This document shows, in pieces, positions 45,801-54,748 of a stretch of DNA of 64,000 bases (position 1 is the stretch's first letter; each line of letters begins with the position of its first letter). The notes under the pieces were generated by a model, which was not told the origin of the DNA, searched no databases, and worked only from the letters and a program-made list of their open reading frames with translations. This DNA comes from Pseudomonas iranensis. GTDB lineage: Bacteria > Pseudomonadota > Gammaproteobacteria > Pseudomonadales > Pseudomonadaceae. The stretch is taken from positions 3,782,001 through 3,846,000 of the forward strand of contig NZ_CP077092.1 of NCBI RefSeq assembly GCF_014268585.2, written 5' to 3'. The position numbers were made by a program, and so were the translations under genes.

Positions 45801-45906
45801 GGGGTTCTCCTGAAGACGGCGAAGAGACCGGTTCAGGTATAGCTGATGGGCTCGGGTCTGGTTGAGATTGCAGCCGAACGGCGAAAATCTTTGGCAATCG
45901 TTTTAT

Positions 45907-45922
45907 CTGTATATCCATACAG
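45907..45922. promoter_or_regulatory. LexA-like SOS box upstream of topB
   Basis: CTGTATATCCATACAG fits the CTG-N10-CAG LexA operator with the TATA-rich centre seen in Pseudomonas. It is part of a larger perfect inverted repeat (TTTTATCTGTAT / ATACAGATAAAA, 45901-45928). It lies 70 bases before the topB start and between topB and the divergent DUF427 gene. Confidence 0.68.
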
Positions 45923-45992
45923 ATAAAAGTTGCTCGCGCGGCAGACTCCAGCCATCCTGTGCGCTCCCACAAATCAACCAGCGATGGTAGCT

Positions 45993-47936
45993 ATGCGGCT
46001 GTACCTCTGTGAAAAACCTTCCCAGGCCAAAGACATTGCGGCCGTGCTCGGCGCTAGGCGTCGCGGCGACGGCTGCTGGTTGGGGACGGATGTCACAGTG
46101 ACCTGGTGCATCGGCCATTTGCTCGAAACCGCGCCGCCGGATGCCTACGACGCTCGCTACAAACGCTGGGTGCTGGCCGATCTGCCGATCATTCCGGACA
46201 AGTGGAAAATGACCGTCAAGCCGCGCACCGCCAGCCAGTACAAAGCGGTGAAGCGTCTGCTTGGCGAGGCCAGCGAACTGATCATCGCCACCGACGCCGA
46301 CCGTGAGGGCGAGATGATCGCCCGGGAACTGGTCGAGCACTGCCGCTATCGCGGGCCGATCCGCCGCTTGTGGCTGTCGGCGCTGGACGAGGCGTCGATT
46401 CGCAAGGCCTTGGCCGCGCTGAAACCGGGAGCCGAAACATTCAGCCTGTATCACTCGGCGCTGGGCCGTTCACGCGCGGACTGGCTGATCGGCATGAACA
46501 TGAGTCGACTGTTCACCTTGCTGGGCCGTCAGTCGGGTTATCAGGGCGTGCTGCCTGTGGGCCGAGTGCAGACGCCTACCCTGCGACTGGTGGTCGACCG
46601 CGACCGCAGCATCGCCGATTTCGTCCCCGTACCGTTCTGGGCAATCGATGTGGAACTGCTGCACAACGGCACAGCGTTTAGCGCGCAATGGCGCGCACCA
46701 GCGGATATTTGTGATGATCAGGATCGCTGCCTGAATCAGGCGTTGGCGCAACAAGCAGCGGCGGCGATCAGCAGTGCAGACAGCGCACGGGTGATCAAGC
46801 TGAAAACCGAGCGCATGCGCGAAGTGGCGCCCCTGCCCTTCGATCTCGGCACCTTGCAGGAAGTCTGCTCGAAAAAGCTTGGCCTTGGCGCGCAGGAGAC
46901 CCTCGACATCGCCCAAGCCCTTTACGAAACCTACAAAGTCATCACCTATCCGCGCAGTGATTGCGGCTTTCTGCCGTTGAGCCAACACAGTGAGGCGCCA
47001 TCGATCCTCACCGCATTGCGTCAGGCCGATCCGAGCCTTGAAGTGTTGCAGGGTTTTCTCGAACCGCAGCGGCGCTCGCGAGCCTGGAATGACGCCAAGG
47101 TCAGCGCTCACCACGGCATCATTCCCACCATCGCCGCGAAGAACCTCGAACGTCTGACCGGCAAGCATCGCGCGGTGTACACGCTGATTCGCGCGCGCTA
47201 CCTGGCGCAGTTCCTGCCCAATCACGAATATGATCGCACCCAGGCCGATTTCGATTGCAACGGGCAGGCGTTGCGCGCGGTGGGCAAGCAGATCATCGAA
47301 GCGGGCTGGAAGCGTGCACTGCCAGAGGCATTGGCCCCGGCCAAGGGCCGCGAAGCCCCCGCGCCGCAAACCTTGCCGACCCTTAGCCAGGGCGTCGAAT
47401 GCGCTGTGGCGAAAGTGAATCTCAAGGATTTGTGGACGCAACCGCCAAAACCCTACACCGAAGGCGATCTGATCAAGGCGATGAAGAACGTCGCCAAACT
47501 GGTCGAGGATCCGCTGCTCAAACAGAAACTCAAGGACACCACCGGCATCGGCACGGAAGCTACCCGCGCATCGATCATCCAAGGGCTGCTGGATCGTGGT
47601 TATCTGGTGAAGAACGGCAAGGCACTGGCGGCGACACCTGCGGCGTTCAGCCTGATCGATGCGGTACCGCGCGCGATCGCCGATCCCGGCACTACGGCGA
47701 TCTGGGAACAGGCGCTGGACATGGTGCAAAGCGGCGAGATGAGTCTGGAAGAATTCGTCACCAAACAGGCTGCGTGGATGAGCAAGCAGGTCAGCCGCTG
47801 CTCAGCCCTCAGCCTGACCATCAGCGGCCCGCCGCCTGCCGGCAAAGCCGCAGCGCCGTGGAAAAAAAAGCGCAAGTCGACGGCCAGCAAAGCCGCCGGT
47901 ACGCGCAAACGCACGGCGCGTCCGGCGACTCGCTGA
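45993..47936 (+). CDS. topB: DNA topoisomerase III
   Basis: A 647-residue type IA topoisomerase. The Toprim domain has 'ATDADREGEMIARELVEH' (acidic residues near 101-107), and the active-site tyrosine is Y319 in 'YKVITYPRSDCGFLP'. 'GTEATRASIIQGLLDRGYL' marks domain IV. The tail is Lys/Arg-rich and lacks zinc fingers, as expected for TopB. It decatenates DNA at forks and resolves recombination intermediates with RecQ. An ATG three codons upstream is possible. The LexA-like box upstream suggests DNA-damage control. Confidence 0.94.
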   Translation: MRLYLCEKPSQAKDIAAVLGARRRGDGCWLGTDVTVTWCIGHLLETAPPDAYDARYKRWVLADLPIIPDKWKMTVKPRTASQYKAVKRLLGEASELIIATDADREGEMIARELVEHCRYRGPIRRLWLSALDEASIRKALAALKPGAETFSLYHSALGRSRADWLIGMNMSRLFTLLGRQSGYQGVLPVGRVQTPTLRLVVDRDRSIADFVPVPFWAIDVELLHNGTAFSAQWRAPADICDDQDRCLNQALAQQAAAAISSADSARVIKLKTERMREVAPLPFDLGTLQEVCSKKLGLGAQETLDIAQALYETYKVITYPRSDCGFLPLSQHSEAPSILTALRQADPSLEVLQGFLEPQRRSRAWNDAKVSAHHGIIPTIAAKNLERLTGKHRAVYTLIRARYLAQFLPNHEYDRTQADFDCNGQALRAVGKQIIEAGWKRALPEALAPAKGREAPAPQTLPTLSQGVECAVAKVNLKDLWTQPPKPYTEGDLIKAMKNVAKLVEDPLLKQKLKDTTGIGTEATRASIIQGLLDRGYLVKNGKALAATPAAFSLIDAVPRAIADPGTTAIWEQALDMVQSGEMSLEEFVTKQAAWMSKQVSRCSALSLTISGPPPAGKAAAPWKKKRKSTASKAAGTRKRTARPATR

Positions 47937-48478
47937 ATCCCTTGAGGTTCCCTTCTCTACGTTGCTGAAACGGACCTTTTCTCATTCCAAAACAGCTTTG
48001 TCCGACAATATGTAGTGCTTGAAAATAATCACTACAAAACCGTTGACGGCATCGTTTTGCTTTTGCATGATGAAGACGTTCCCCGATCGGGAGCACTGGT
48101 AACACGCTTGAGCAAACTCGTCTGACCGCCGAGTTGTTTTTTCCGGATACACGCTGCCCACAAGGCAGATTGAAGAAGCTGACCTGGCCTGAACGTCCAG
48201 TACAAGGACGAGAAGCGCTGGCGAAAATTCTCAAGACGCTTGTGGCCGACACTGGATTGTCGTCAAGGAGCCTCCCGGTTTTCGCTGCTTCTCCTCGTTG
48301 TGACGCTATTGCGTAGCAGTTATTCAACACGACTACATGCAACAGATGCATGACCCCGTACTTCATACGGGCGAGCGCTGACGTCCTGGTTTCGGTGCCA
48401 GGGATCAACTAACCGATGGGCTACCTGTATTAGCGAATCAACTTTGAAAGATCACCAGACTGGTCAAGGGGCATAACA
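47937..48478. other. Non-coding stretch with promoter-like and palindromic signals
   Basis: This 542-base gap has no credible gene. It holds TGTAGTG-N12-CACTACA (48011-48036), then TTGACG and CATGAT with a 17-base spacer (48043-48071) as a sigma-70-like promoter. CCCGATCGGG (48082-48091) follows, and CCTGG/CCAGG (48385-48402) forms a hairpin further on. An unannotated small RNA or a long leader of the next gene is possible. Confidence 0.4.
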
Positions 48479-48808
48479 ATGAATCTGAACAATCAACCCA
48501 CCATCGAAGAACTGGCGCGTATGTTCGCGGCGCAGAAAGACAGCCACGACAGCCATATTCTCTGGATCAGCAAGTCGGGCCAGGTACACATCGACTGCCT
48601 GTCGCCCCATGCTGGCGAGGAAGAGTTCGACCGCAACCACCAGAACCTGCTGGCCCGCCTGAAGATGTACCGCCGCGGCCACGGTTATGTCGGCAAGAAG
48701 GCTGCGGCCGACAAGGACTTCATCGGCAGTGTGCTGCAGACGCTGAAACAGGCGTGGGATTCGATGCAGAATCAGAATGAAGTTCGGGTGATTGATCGGT
48801 TGTATTGA
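48479..48808 (+). CDS. Hypothetical 109-residue protein
   Basis: A soluble protein beginning 'MNLNNQPTIEELARMFAAQKD', with 'HILWISKSGQVHIDCLSPHAGEEEF' next. The mixed strand-helix pattern gives no known fold by eye. AAGGGG precedes the ATG. It looks like a conserved Pseudomonas hypothetical. Confidence 0.75.
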   Translation: MNLNNQPTIEELARMFAAQKDSHDSHILWISKSGQVHIDCLSPHAGEEEFDRNHQNLLARLKMYRRGHGYVGKKAAADKDFIGSVLQTLKQAWDSMQNQNEVRVIDRLY

Positions 48809-48900
48809 GTTGTAGATTATTTGACTAAGCGCCTGCTTCCGATTGGGAGCAGGCCCTTTGTTGTTCTTTTGAGTTTTGCGGCGTGAGTGCCCCCGTCGCC

Positions 48901-49074
48901 CCTCACCCCAGCCCTCTCCCGAGGGAGAGGGAGCCGACCGAGTTGCCTCAGCTCAACCGTAGATCTGAATGACCGTGGCGATTATGAGTCAACGAAGCTC
49001 GTTCAGGTCGGAGTAACTTGACCAAACACCTCGGTCAGTCCCCTCTCCCGCTGGGAGAGGGTTAGGGTGAGGGG
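48901..49074. repeat. Inverted pair of CCTCACCC-type repeats
   Basis: CCTCACCCCAGCCCTCTCCC with its GGGAGAGGG mirror (48901-48932) and the opposite copy CCCTCTCCC-CTGGGAGAGGG-TTAGGGTGAGGGG (49040-49074) flank a 107-base spacer. The family is a common intergenic hairpin repeat in proteobacteria. The right copy supplies the last codons and stop of cynR. Confidence 0.8.
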
Positions 49075-49949
49075 CTTTTCATGCCGAGCACCAGCTCCAC
49101 AAACGCCAACGCCGCCGCACTATGGTAATTATTCCTGCGCCGCAACAACGCCGCGCCACGCTGTGGCGCCTCCCCTTCGACCCGCAAGCGGCGCAACGCG
49201 CGGTCTTCGCTGGCAATCGCCTCGGGCAGCATGGTCGCCAGCGGCGCATGCCGCACCACTTCCAGCAACGTACTCACCGAATTCACTTCAATCCGCACAT
49301 GCGGCGTAATCCCGTGCTCACGGAAATACTCATCCACCAATAACCGCGTAATGAAGCCCGGCGCCAGCAAGGCGAAATCCAGTGAAGCAACCTCCACCGG
49401 CGTCAACACCGAACGGCTGTCATAGAGCGGATGCCCAGGCCCGACCATGATCCCCAGCGTCTCGGTAAACGCCGGTATGCATTCGATATCGGCATTGCGC
49501 ACCGGGGTAAACGCGATCGCGACATCCAGCGAGTCATCCGCCAGCCCGGCCTCGATGTCGTCCATCGACAACTCGAAGATCTCCAGATGAATCCCGGGAA
49601 ACCGTGCCCCGTAGTCGCGCACCAGTGGCCCGACCAGATACGCCATGAACGTCGGCGTCATCGCCAGGCGTAGCGTGCCGCGGGACAAGTCCTTCACGTC
49701 GTGCAAGGCGCGCTGCCCGGCCCCCAGCTCCACCAGCACGCGCCGCGCGCATTCGATGTAAGCCGCTCCGGCATCCGTCGGCTTCACCGTGCGTGAGGTG
49801 CGATCAAAGAGAGTCACACCGAGGTTTTCTTCCAATTGACGAATCTGCTGCGACAGCGTCGGCTGCGATACATGCAGCGCTTCGGCAGCTCGGGTGAAGC
49901 CTCCGTGATCGGCAACGGCGAGCAAATAACGCAAATGTCGCAACAGCAT
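49062..49949 (-). CDS. cynR: Transcriptional regulator CynR (LysR family)
   Basis: A 295-residue LysR protein. Helix-turn-helix at about residues 1-60 ('[19 protein letters not shown]'), effector domain from about 90. The position divergent from cyanase identifies it as the cyanate-responsive regulator. The final KSPSP and the stop come from an intergenic repeat, so the natural end may have been altered. A palindrome with T-N11-A spacing lies close to its start. Confidence 0.9.
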   Translation of the reverse strand: MLLRHLRYLLAVADHGGFTRAAEALHVSQPTLSQQIRQLEENLGVTLFDRTSRTVKPTDAGAAYIECARRVLVELGAGQRALHDVKDLSRGTLRLAMTPTFMAYLVGPLVRDYGARFPGIHLEIFELSMDDIEAGLADDSLDVAIAFTPVRNADIECIPAFTETLGIMVGPGHPLYDSRSVLTPVEVASLDFALLAPGFITRLLVDEYFREHGITPHVRIEVNSVSTLLEVVRHAPLATMLPEAIASEDRALRRLRVEGEAPQRGAALLRRRNNYHSAAALAFVELVLGMKSPSP

Positions 49950-49962
49950 GAGGACACCAACT

Positions 49963-49977
49963 ATAGGCAGGGCTTAT
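49963..49977. promoter_or_regulatory. CynR operator candidate
   Basis: ATAGGCAGGGCTTAT has ATA/TAT arms and T-N11-A spacing. It lies 14 bases upstream of cynR and about 95 bases before cynS. Confidence 0.4.
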
Positions 49978-50070
49978 GCCAAGCATTGTATATCGGTCTT
50001 GGACGCTATGGATCGACCGGCGCAAGATTGCTTCCACACAAGCAAGCCAACCCCTGAAAGGAGTGACACC

Positions 50071-50538
50071 ATGCAACAGTCCCACGCCTACAACGACAAC
50101 AGCCTGGCCCTGGCCACCCGCGTTCTCGACGCCAAGGCGAAAAAAGATCTGTCGTGGCAGGATCTTGCTGACGGCACCGGCCTCAGCCTGGCCTACGTCA
50201 CCGCCGCCCTGCTCGGCCAGCATCCGCTGCCGAAAAACGCTGCTCAAGTGGTCGGCGACAAGCTCGACCTCAGCGCCGATGACGTCGCCGCTCTGCAAAT
50301 CATTCCTTTGCGTGGCAGCCTCAGCGGCGTGCCGACCGACCCGACCATCTACCGTTTTTACGAAATGATCCAGATCTACGGCACCACGCTGAAAGCGCTG
50401 GTTCACGAGCAGTTCGGTGACGGCATCATCAGTGCGATCAACTTCAAACTGGACATCAAGAAAGTCGAAGACCCGGAAGGCGGCTCCCGCGCGGTGGTGA
50501 CGCTCGACGGCAAATTCCTGCCGCTGCGCCCGTTCTAA
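50071..50538 (+). CDS. cynS: Cyanase (cyanate hydratase)
   Basis: A 155-residue cyanase, which converts cyanate and bicarbonate to ammonia and two CO2 as a decamer. Catalytic residues R95, E98 ('[11 protein letters not shown]') and S121 ('GIISAINF') match E. coli R96/E99/S122. The N-terminal POU-like helical domain covers about residues 1-80. AAAGGAG lies ten bases before the ATG. It is followed by cynT, which recycles the CO2 product. Confidence 0.95.
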   Translation: MQQSHAYNDNSLALATRVLDAKAKKDLSWQDLADGTGLSLAYVTAALLGQHPLPKNAAQVVGDKLDLSADDVAALQIIPLRGSLSGVPTDPTIYRFYEMIQIYGTTLKALVHEQFGDGIISAINFKLDIKKVEDPEGGSRAVVTLDGKFLPLRPF

Positions 50539-50596
50539 TGCGCCCGGCCCGCATCCTGCGTGCGGGCCATCTCATTTCTGCCACGAGGACACGCCC

Positions 50597-51256
50597 ATGA
50601 AAGCCCTGATCGACGGTTTCCTGAAATTCCAGAACGAAGCCTTCCCGCAACGCAGCGAGCTGTTCAAACATCTGGCCACGACTCAGCAACCCGGCACGCT
50701 GTTCATCACCTGTTCCGACAGTCGCGTGGTGCCTGAGCTGCTGACCCAGCAAGAGCCCGGCGAACTGTTCGTGATCCGTAACGCCGGCAATATCGTGCCC
50801 TCCTACAGCCCGCATCCGGGCGGGGTCTCGGCGACAGTGGAGTATGCGGTGGCGGTACTGGGAGTGAGCGATATCGTGATTTGCGGCCACTCCGATTGCG
50901 GCGCAATGACGGCAATTGCCCAGTGCAAATGCATGGATCATCTGCCCGCTGTCAGTGGCTGGCTGCAGCATGCCGAGTCGGCGAAGGTGATGAACGAAGC
51001 GCGCGTGCATGGCAGCGACGCGGCGAAATTGAGTTCGATGGTGCGCGAGAATGTGATCGCGCAACTGGCGAATATCCAGACCCACCCGAGTGTGCGCCTG
51101 GCCCAGGAGCAAGGGCGGCTGAATCTGCATGGCTGGGTGTATGACATCGAGACCGGCTCGATCGACGCGCTCTCTTCCGATCGCCGCACCTTTGTGCCGC
51201 TGGTCGAGCAACCTGAGACTTGCGCGATCAGCGCTAAGACTTCCAACGCAGCCTGA
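50597..51256 (+). CDS. cynT: Beta-class carbonic anhydrase
   Basis: A 219-residue carbonic anhydrase. Zinc ligands C39 ('CSDSR'), H98 and C101 ('CGHSDCGAM') and the D41-R43 dyad are visible. It supplies bicarbonate for cyanase and prevents loss of CO2. The gene lies 58 bases after cynS in the same direction. Gene order R-S-T differs from the T-S-X order of E. coli, and no cynX transporter is present. Confidence 0.94.
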   Translation: MKALIDGFLKFQNEAFPQRSELFKHLATTQQPGTLFITCSDSRVVPELLTQQEPGELFVIRNAGNIVPSYSPHPGGVSATVEYAVAVLGVSDIVICGHSDCGAMTAIAQCKCMDHLPAVSGWLQHAESAKVMNEARVHGSDAAKLSSMVRENVIAQLANIQTHPSVRLAQEQGRLNLHGWVYDIETGSIDALSSDRRTFVPLVEQPETCAISAKTSNAA

Positions 51257-51269
51257 CGCCCCGGCCGAT

Positions 51270-51405
51270 GATCGCTCCCACGCTCCGCGTGGGAACGCAG
51301 CCCGTGACGCTCTGCGTCACTGGACGCGGAGCGTCCCTAGAGGCATTCCCACGCGGAGCGTGGGAACGATCAGATCAAAAGATCGCAGCCTTCGGCAGCT
51401 CCTAC
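51270..51405. repeat. Palindromic repeat block (BOX-like plus GATCGCAGCC type)
   Basis: The block opens with TCCCACGCTCCGCGTGGGAA, followed by TGACGCTCTGCGTCA-type arms and the inverted end. A second repeat (GATCGCAGCCTTCGGCAGCT) follows directly. The first family recurs downstream of acnB. Both sit between convergent genes. Confidence 0.85.
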
Positions 51406-51427
51406 ACGGCACGGTCCGGGTTTCAAG

Positions 51428-52930
51428 TCAGCGTTTCACCGTGAGATCAACCTGAGTCATCCGGCTACGCACGGTAAACACGCCATCCCCGGAAAGAATC
51501 GCACTGCGCGCAAACAGGCGCCCGCTCTCCCAGTTCGAAAGGCCCAGTTCCGGCTTGTTCAACGCGTACTGGCCATCGACCCAACGGGTGATGCCGTTGC
51601 CTACGAACGGCGCATTCACCGCGTTGTAGAAGCGCTCCTGAACCGCCGCATCCTCGCTGATCAACGACACGGTGAATTGCGGGCTGTAACGGTTGAACAG
51701 CGCAATCGCCTGATCCAGATCATCGACAATCATCAGGCTGACTTCCGGGGTTTCTTCCCATTCCCACTCGCGGCCCAGCTCCGACTCGGGCAAAGACTCG
51801 GCCAGCGCTTCGGTCTGGTAACCCTCGGCGCGATAAACCTCGACTGTTGCGTTCTGCCATTCGCTTGGCAGGCAACTTTCACTGCCCGCGACGATGTGCA
51901 ATTTGCAGCCTTGGCCGCGCGCAGTACCGGCGTCTTTCAAGGCATTGAGGAACAGCGGCACCAGCTCATCGGCGCGTTCGCGCTGAATCAGACAGACGTT
52001 CAGGGTGTTGCAGACCTTGCGGTCCAGCGAGTTGCGCACCACCGCCGCAAAGCGTGTAGTGTCGGCGTCACGGTCGGCGATCAGCCACGCGCCGCCGGTG
52101 CCGTGCAGGCTGACGGCAGTGCCGGCCTGCTGAGCAATGCTGCCCAACTGACTGACCGCACGGCCCGAGCCGCGCGCCACCGCCAGCGACAGACGCCGGT
52201 CGGCAAACATCGCCCAACCGGCAGCATGATTGACACTTTCGACCAACGACACCGCCCCCACCGGCAAACCGGCTTCGGCCAGCGCCGGGTTCAAGGCGTG
52301 AGTGACGATGGCTTGCGCAGTGCCCAACGCATCGCTGCCGATGCGCAGCACAGCCGTATTACCGGTGCGCAACACCCCGGCGGCGTCGGCAAAGACGTTG
52401 GGTCGGCCTTCGAAGACAAAGGCGACGATGCCCAGCGGCGAGACCACTTGCTCAACCTTCCAGCCATCGTGCTCAACACTGCTGATCACTTTGCCCCGGG
52501 TCGGTGGCGCATCACGCCAGGCGCGCAGCCCGGCAATCATGTCGCGGCGCATGCGTTCATCAGCGAGCAAGCGTGTGGTCGAGCGACCGCGCGCCTTGGC
52601 TCGCTCGATGTCGGCGCGGTTGGCGGCTTCGATCTGCGTCCAGCATTCAGGACTTTCCAGGCGCTGAGCAAACAGATCGAAAAACTGGCTGATGGCTTCA
52701 TCGGACACCGCCGACAACGCTGTGAATGCCGCAGCCGCACGCTCGATTGCCACCGAGGCGGCCTGTTGATCAGCCACGGGGATCAGCAACAACTCGCCAC
52801 TGACCTGCTCGACCAGCAAATGGTCACCGGGCTGAAACCGCGCGGCCAGTTCGGGGCTGACCACGGTGACGCGGTTACCAGCGAAAGGGATCGGCGTGCC
52901 AGCGACTAGACGTTCGAGCGCAAGAGACAT
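51428..52930 (-). CDS. ProA-like aldehyde dehydrogenase family protein
   Basis: A 500-residue NAD(P)-dependent aldehyde dehydrogenase related to glutamate-5-semialdehyde dehydrogenase (ProA). The nucleophile is the Cys in 'RKVCNTLNVCLIQ', which corresponds to ProA 'CNALET'; 'GRPNVFADAAGVLRTGNTAVLR' marks the Rossmann part. An N-terminal extension of about 60 residues is longer than ProA (about 420). It lies downstream of glutaminase on the same strand, with a REP pair between, so a role in glutamate metabolism is plausible. The ATG has no good ribosome site. Confidence 0.82.
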   Translation of the reverse strand: MSLALERLVAGTPIPFAGNRVTVVSPELAARFQPGDHLLVEQVSGELLLIPVADQQAASVAIERAAAAFTALSAVSDEAISQFFDLFAQRLESPECWTQIEAANRADIERAKARGRSTTRLLADERMRRDMIAGLRAWRDAPPTRGKVISSVEHDGWKVEQVVSPLGIVAFVFEGRPNVFADAAGVLRTGNTAVLRIGSDALGTAQAIVTHALNPALAEAGLPVGAVSLVESVNHAAGWAMFADRRLSLAVARGSGRAVSQLGSIAQQAGTAVSLHGTGGAWLIADRDADTTRFAAVVRNSLDRKVCNTLNVCLIQRERADELVPLFLNALKDAGTARGQGCKLHIVAGSESCLPSEWQNATVEVYRAEGYQTEALAESLPESELGREWEWEETPEVSLMIVDDLDQAIALFNRYSPQFTVSLISEDAAVQERFYNAVNAPFVGNGITRWVDGQYALNKPELGLSNWESGRLFARSAILSGDGVFTVRSRMTQVDLTVKR

Positions 52931-53002
52931 GAAGCGGATTCACCATGCAGAGGGCGGCCGGAAAATGTATAGAACACGATCCTGCAAAGCAACACTGCAC
53001 CC

Positions 53003-53092
53003 GGTGGGAGCGAGCCTGCTCGCGAAAGCGTCCGACCAGACGACATCGATGCTGAATGTGCCGACCTCTTCGCGAGCAGGCTCGCTCCCACA
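53003..53092. repeat. REP inverted pair
   Basis: Direct copy at 53003-53026 and inverted copy at 53069-53092, between the ALDH gene and glsB on the minus strand. They end 20 bases past the glsB stop. Confidence 0.92.
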
Positions 53093-53112
53093 CTGGAAAT
53101 CGTGGTGTGTCT

Positions 53113-54021
53113 TCAGAACACCGACCAGCCAATCCGCGAGCTCAGCAGTTCCAGCGCCGCCATCCCCGCCAGCGAGTTGCCGGCCGCATTCAACTCCGGC
53201 GACCACACGCACACGCTGAACTGCCCCGGCACCACCGCAACGATGCCGCCGCCGACCCCGCTCTTGCCCGGCAGGCCGACGCGATAGGCGAAATTGCCTG
53301 CCTCGTCGTACAAACCGCTGGTGGCCATGATCGAGTTGACCTGTTGGGTCTGGCGGCGCGTCAGTATCTGCTCGCCGCTGTGCTTGCAGAACCCGTCATT
53401 GGCCAGAAAGCAGAACGCCCGGGCCAGATCGATGCAGTTCATGCGCAGCGCGCAATGGCTGAAATAGCTACGCAACACCGCTTCGACATCGTTGTGAAAG
53501 TTGCCGAAAGACTGCATCAGATACGCCATCGCCGCATTACGCGCGCGATGCTGATATTCGGAGTCGGCGACCTTGCCGTCGATCATGATCTGCGGGTTGC
53601 CCGACAGACGCCGGACGAAGTCGCGCATCGACAGTGTCGGCGCAGCGAAGCGCGACTGGTTGATGTCGCAGATCACCAGCGCCCCGGCATTGATGAACGG
53701 ATTGCGCGGGCGGCCGCGCTCGAATTCCAGTTGCACCAGCGAGTTGAACGGCTGGCCAGAAGGCTCGTGACCAAGCCGTTCCCAGATCGCTTCGCCGGAG
53801 TGATCGATGGCCTGCACCAGGCTGAATACCTTGGAAATACTCTGCACCGAGAACGGCGTTTCAGCGTCGCCGGCGCAATACATTTCGCCATCGTTACTGT
53901 ACACGGCGATGCCCAACTGGTTGGCCGGCACCGTGCCGAGGGCGGGGATATAGTCAGCAACTTTGCCCTGCCCGATCAGGGGCCGGACGGCGTCAAGGAT
54001 CTCGTTCAACAGCGCTTGCAT
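53113..54021 (-). CDS. glsB: Glutaminase
   Basis: A 302-residue serine-dependent glutaminase of the beta-lactamase-like fold. The S-x-x-K motif is S61-I-S-K64 ('[10 protein letters not shown]'), followed by '[12 protein letters not shown]' and '[14 protein letters not shown]'. The enzyme releases glutamate and ammonia from glutamine. The internal ATG of '[15 protein letters not shown]' is the family start. The adjacent ProA-like dehydrogenase may use a related metabolite. Confidence 0.93.
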   Translation of the reverse strand: MQALLNEILDAVRPLIGQGKVADYIPALGTVPANQLGIAVYSNDGEMYCAGDAETPFSVQSISKVFSLVQAIDHSGEAIWERLGHEPSGQPFNSLVQLEFERGRPRNPFINAGALVICDINQSRFAAPTLSMRDFVRRLSGNPQIMIDGKVADSEYQHRARNAAMAYLMQSFGNFHNDVEAVLRSYFSHCALRMNCIDLARAFCFLANDGFCKHSGEQILTRRQTQQVNSIMATSGLYDEAGNFAYRVGLPGKSGVGGGIVAVVPGQFSVCVWSPELNAAGNSLAGMAALELLSSRIGWSVF

Positions 54022-54160
54022 GCCGGGTTCCGAAAGTCTCGCCCCATGGGATCGCGGGGACACTGGGGCTAGACGCTGCGCCCGCCGGTCGCATCACACC
54101 GGCAAGCGCCAGGCAAAATGTTTTAGGCTGAAGCGGACCATTCAGACACAGGAGAGCACC

Positions 54161-54649
54161 ATGCACCTCGAAGGCTCCTGCCATTGCGGCGAAGTCACGT
54201 TCAGCCTCGACAGCGCCCATCCTTATCCCTATCAACGCTGCTATTGCTCGATCTGCAGCAAGACCCAGGGCGGTGGCGGTTATGCGATCAACCTTGGCGG
54301 CGACGCGACCACTCTCAAGGTTCGCGGGCGCAAAAACATCAGCATTTATCACGCGAAGATGAAAGCTGACGGCGATAACCGCGCCCATCGCAGCAGCGCC
54401 GAACGCCACTTCTGTTCGCTGTGCGGCAGCGGTTTGTGGCTGTTCAGCCCGGAGTGGCCAGAGCTGATTCACCCATTCGCCTCGGCGATCGACACGCCAC
54501 TGCCGGTGCCGCCGGAACACACGCACCTGATGCTTGGCTCGAAAGCGCCGTGGGTTGAGGTCGAGGCGAAGCCGAAGGATCAGCAGTTTGATGTATATCC
54601 CGAAGAATCGATCGCCCAGTGGCATGAGCGACTCGGTGTAACTCGCTGA
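54161..54649 (+). CDS. GFA family protein
   Basis: A 162-residue zinc protein of the glutathione-dependent formaldehyde-activating type. Zinc-binding cysteines are in 'SCHCGEVTF', 'CYCSICSKTQGG' and 'CSLCGSGLWLF'. The family includes Gfa and many proteins of unknown substrate. GGAG lies seven bases before the ATG. It is divergent from glsB. Confidence 0.88.
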   Translation: MHLEGSCHCGEVTFSLDSAHPYPYQRCYCSICSKTQGGGGYAINLGGDATTLKVRGRKNISIYHAKMKADGDNRAHRSSAERHFCSLCGSGLWLFSPEWPELIHPFASAIDTPLPVPPEHTHLMLGSKAPWVEVEAKPKDQQFDVYPEESIAQWHERLGVTR

Positions 54650-54660
54650 ACACCGCGCCC

Positions 54661-54725
54661 TTCGCGAGCAGGCTCGCTGCCACATTTGGATTGCGATCAC
54701 CTGTGGGAGCGAGCCTGCTCGCGAA
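54661..54725. repeat. REP inverted pair
   Basis: Inverted copy at 54661-54684 (one substitution) and direct copy at 54702-54725, between the convergent GFA and histidine-kinase genes. Confidence 0.9.
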
Positions 54726-54748
54726 GGGGCCGGGTCAGGCAATATCAA

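Noticed and set aside
48011..48036. GacA-type upstream box (RsmX/Y/Z small RNA)
   Set aside because: The arms TGTAGTG/CACTACA and 12-base spacer do not match TGTAAG-N6-CTTACA, and the clustered GGA loops of Rsm RNAs are not evident.
47821..48408. 195-codon minus-strand frame after topB
   Set aside because: Cys/Arg-rich translation that partly overlaps the topB tail antisense; no ribosome site or family.
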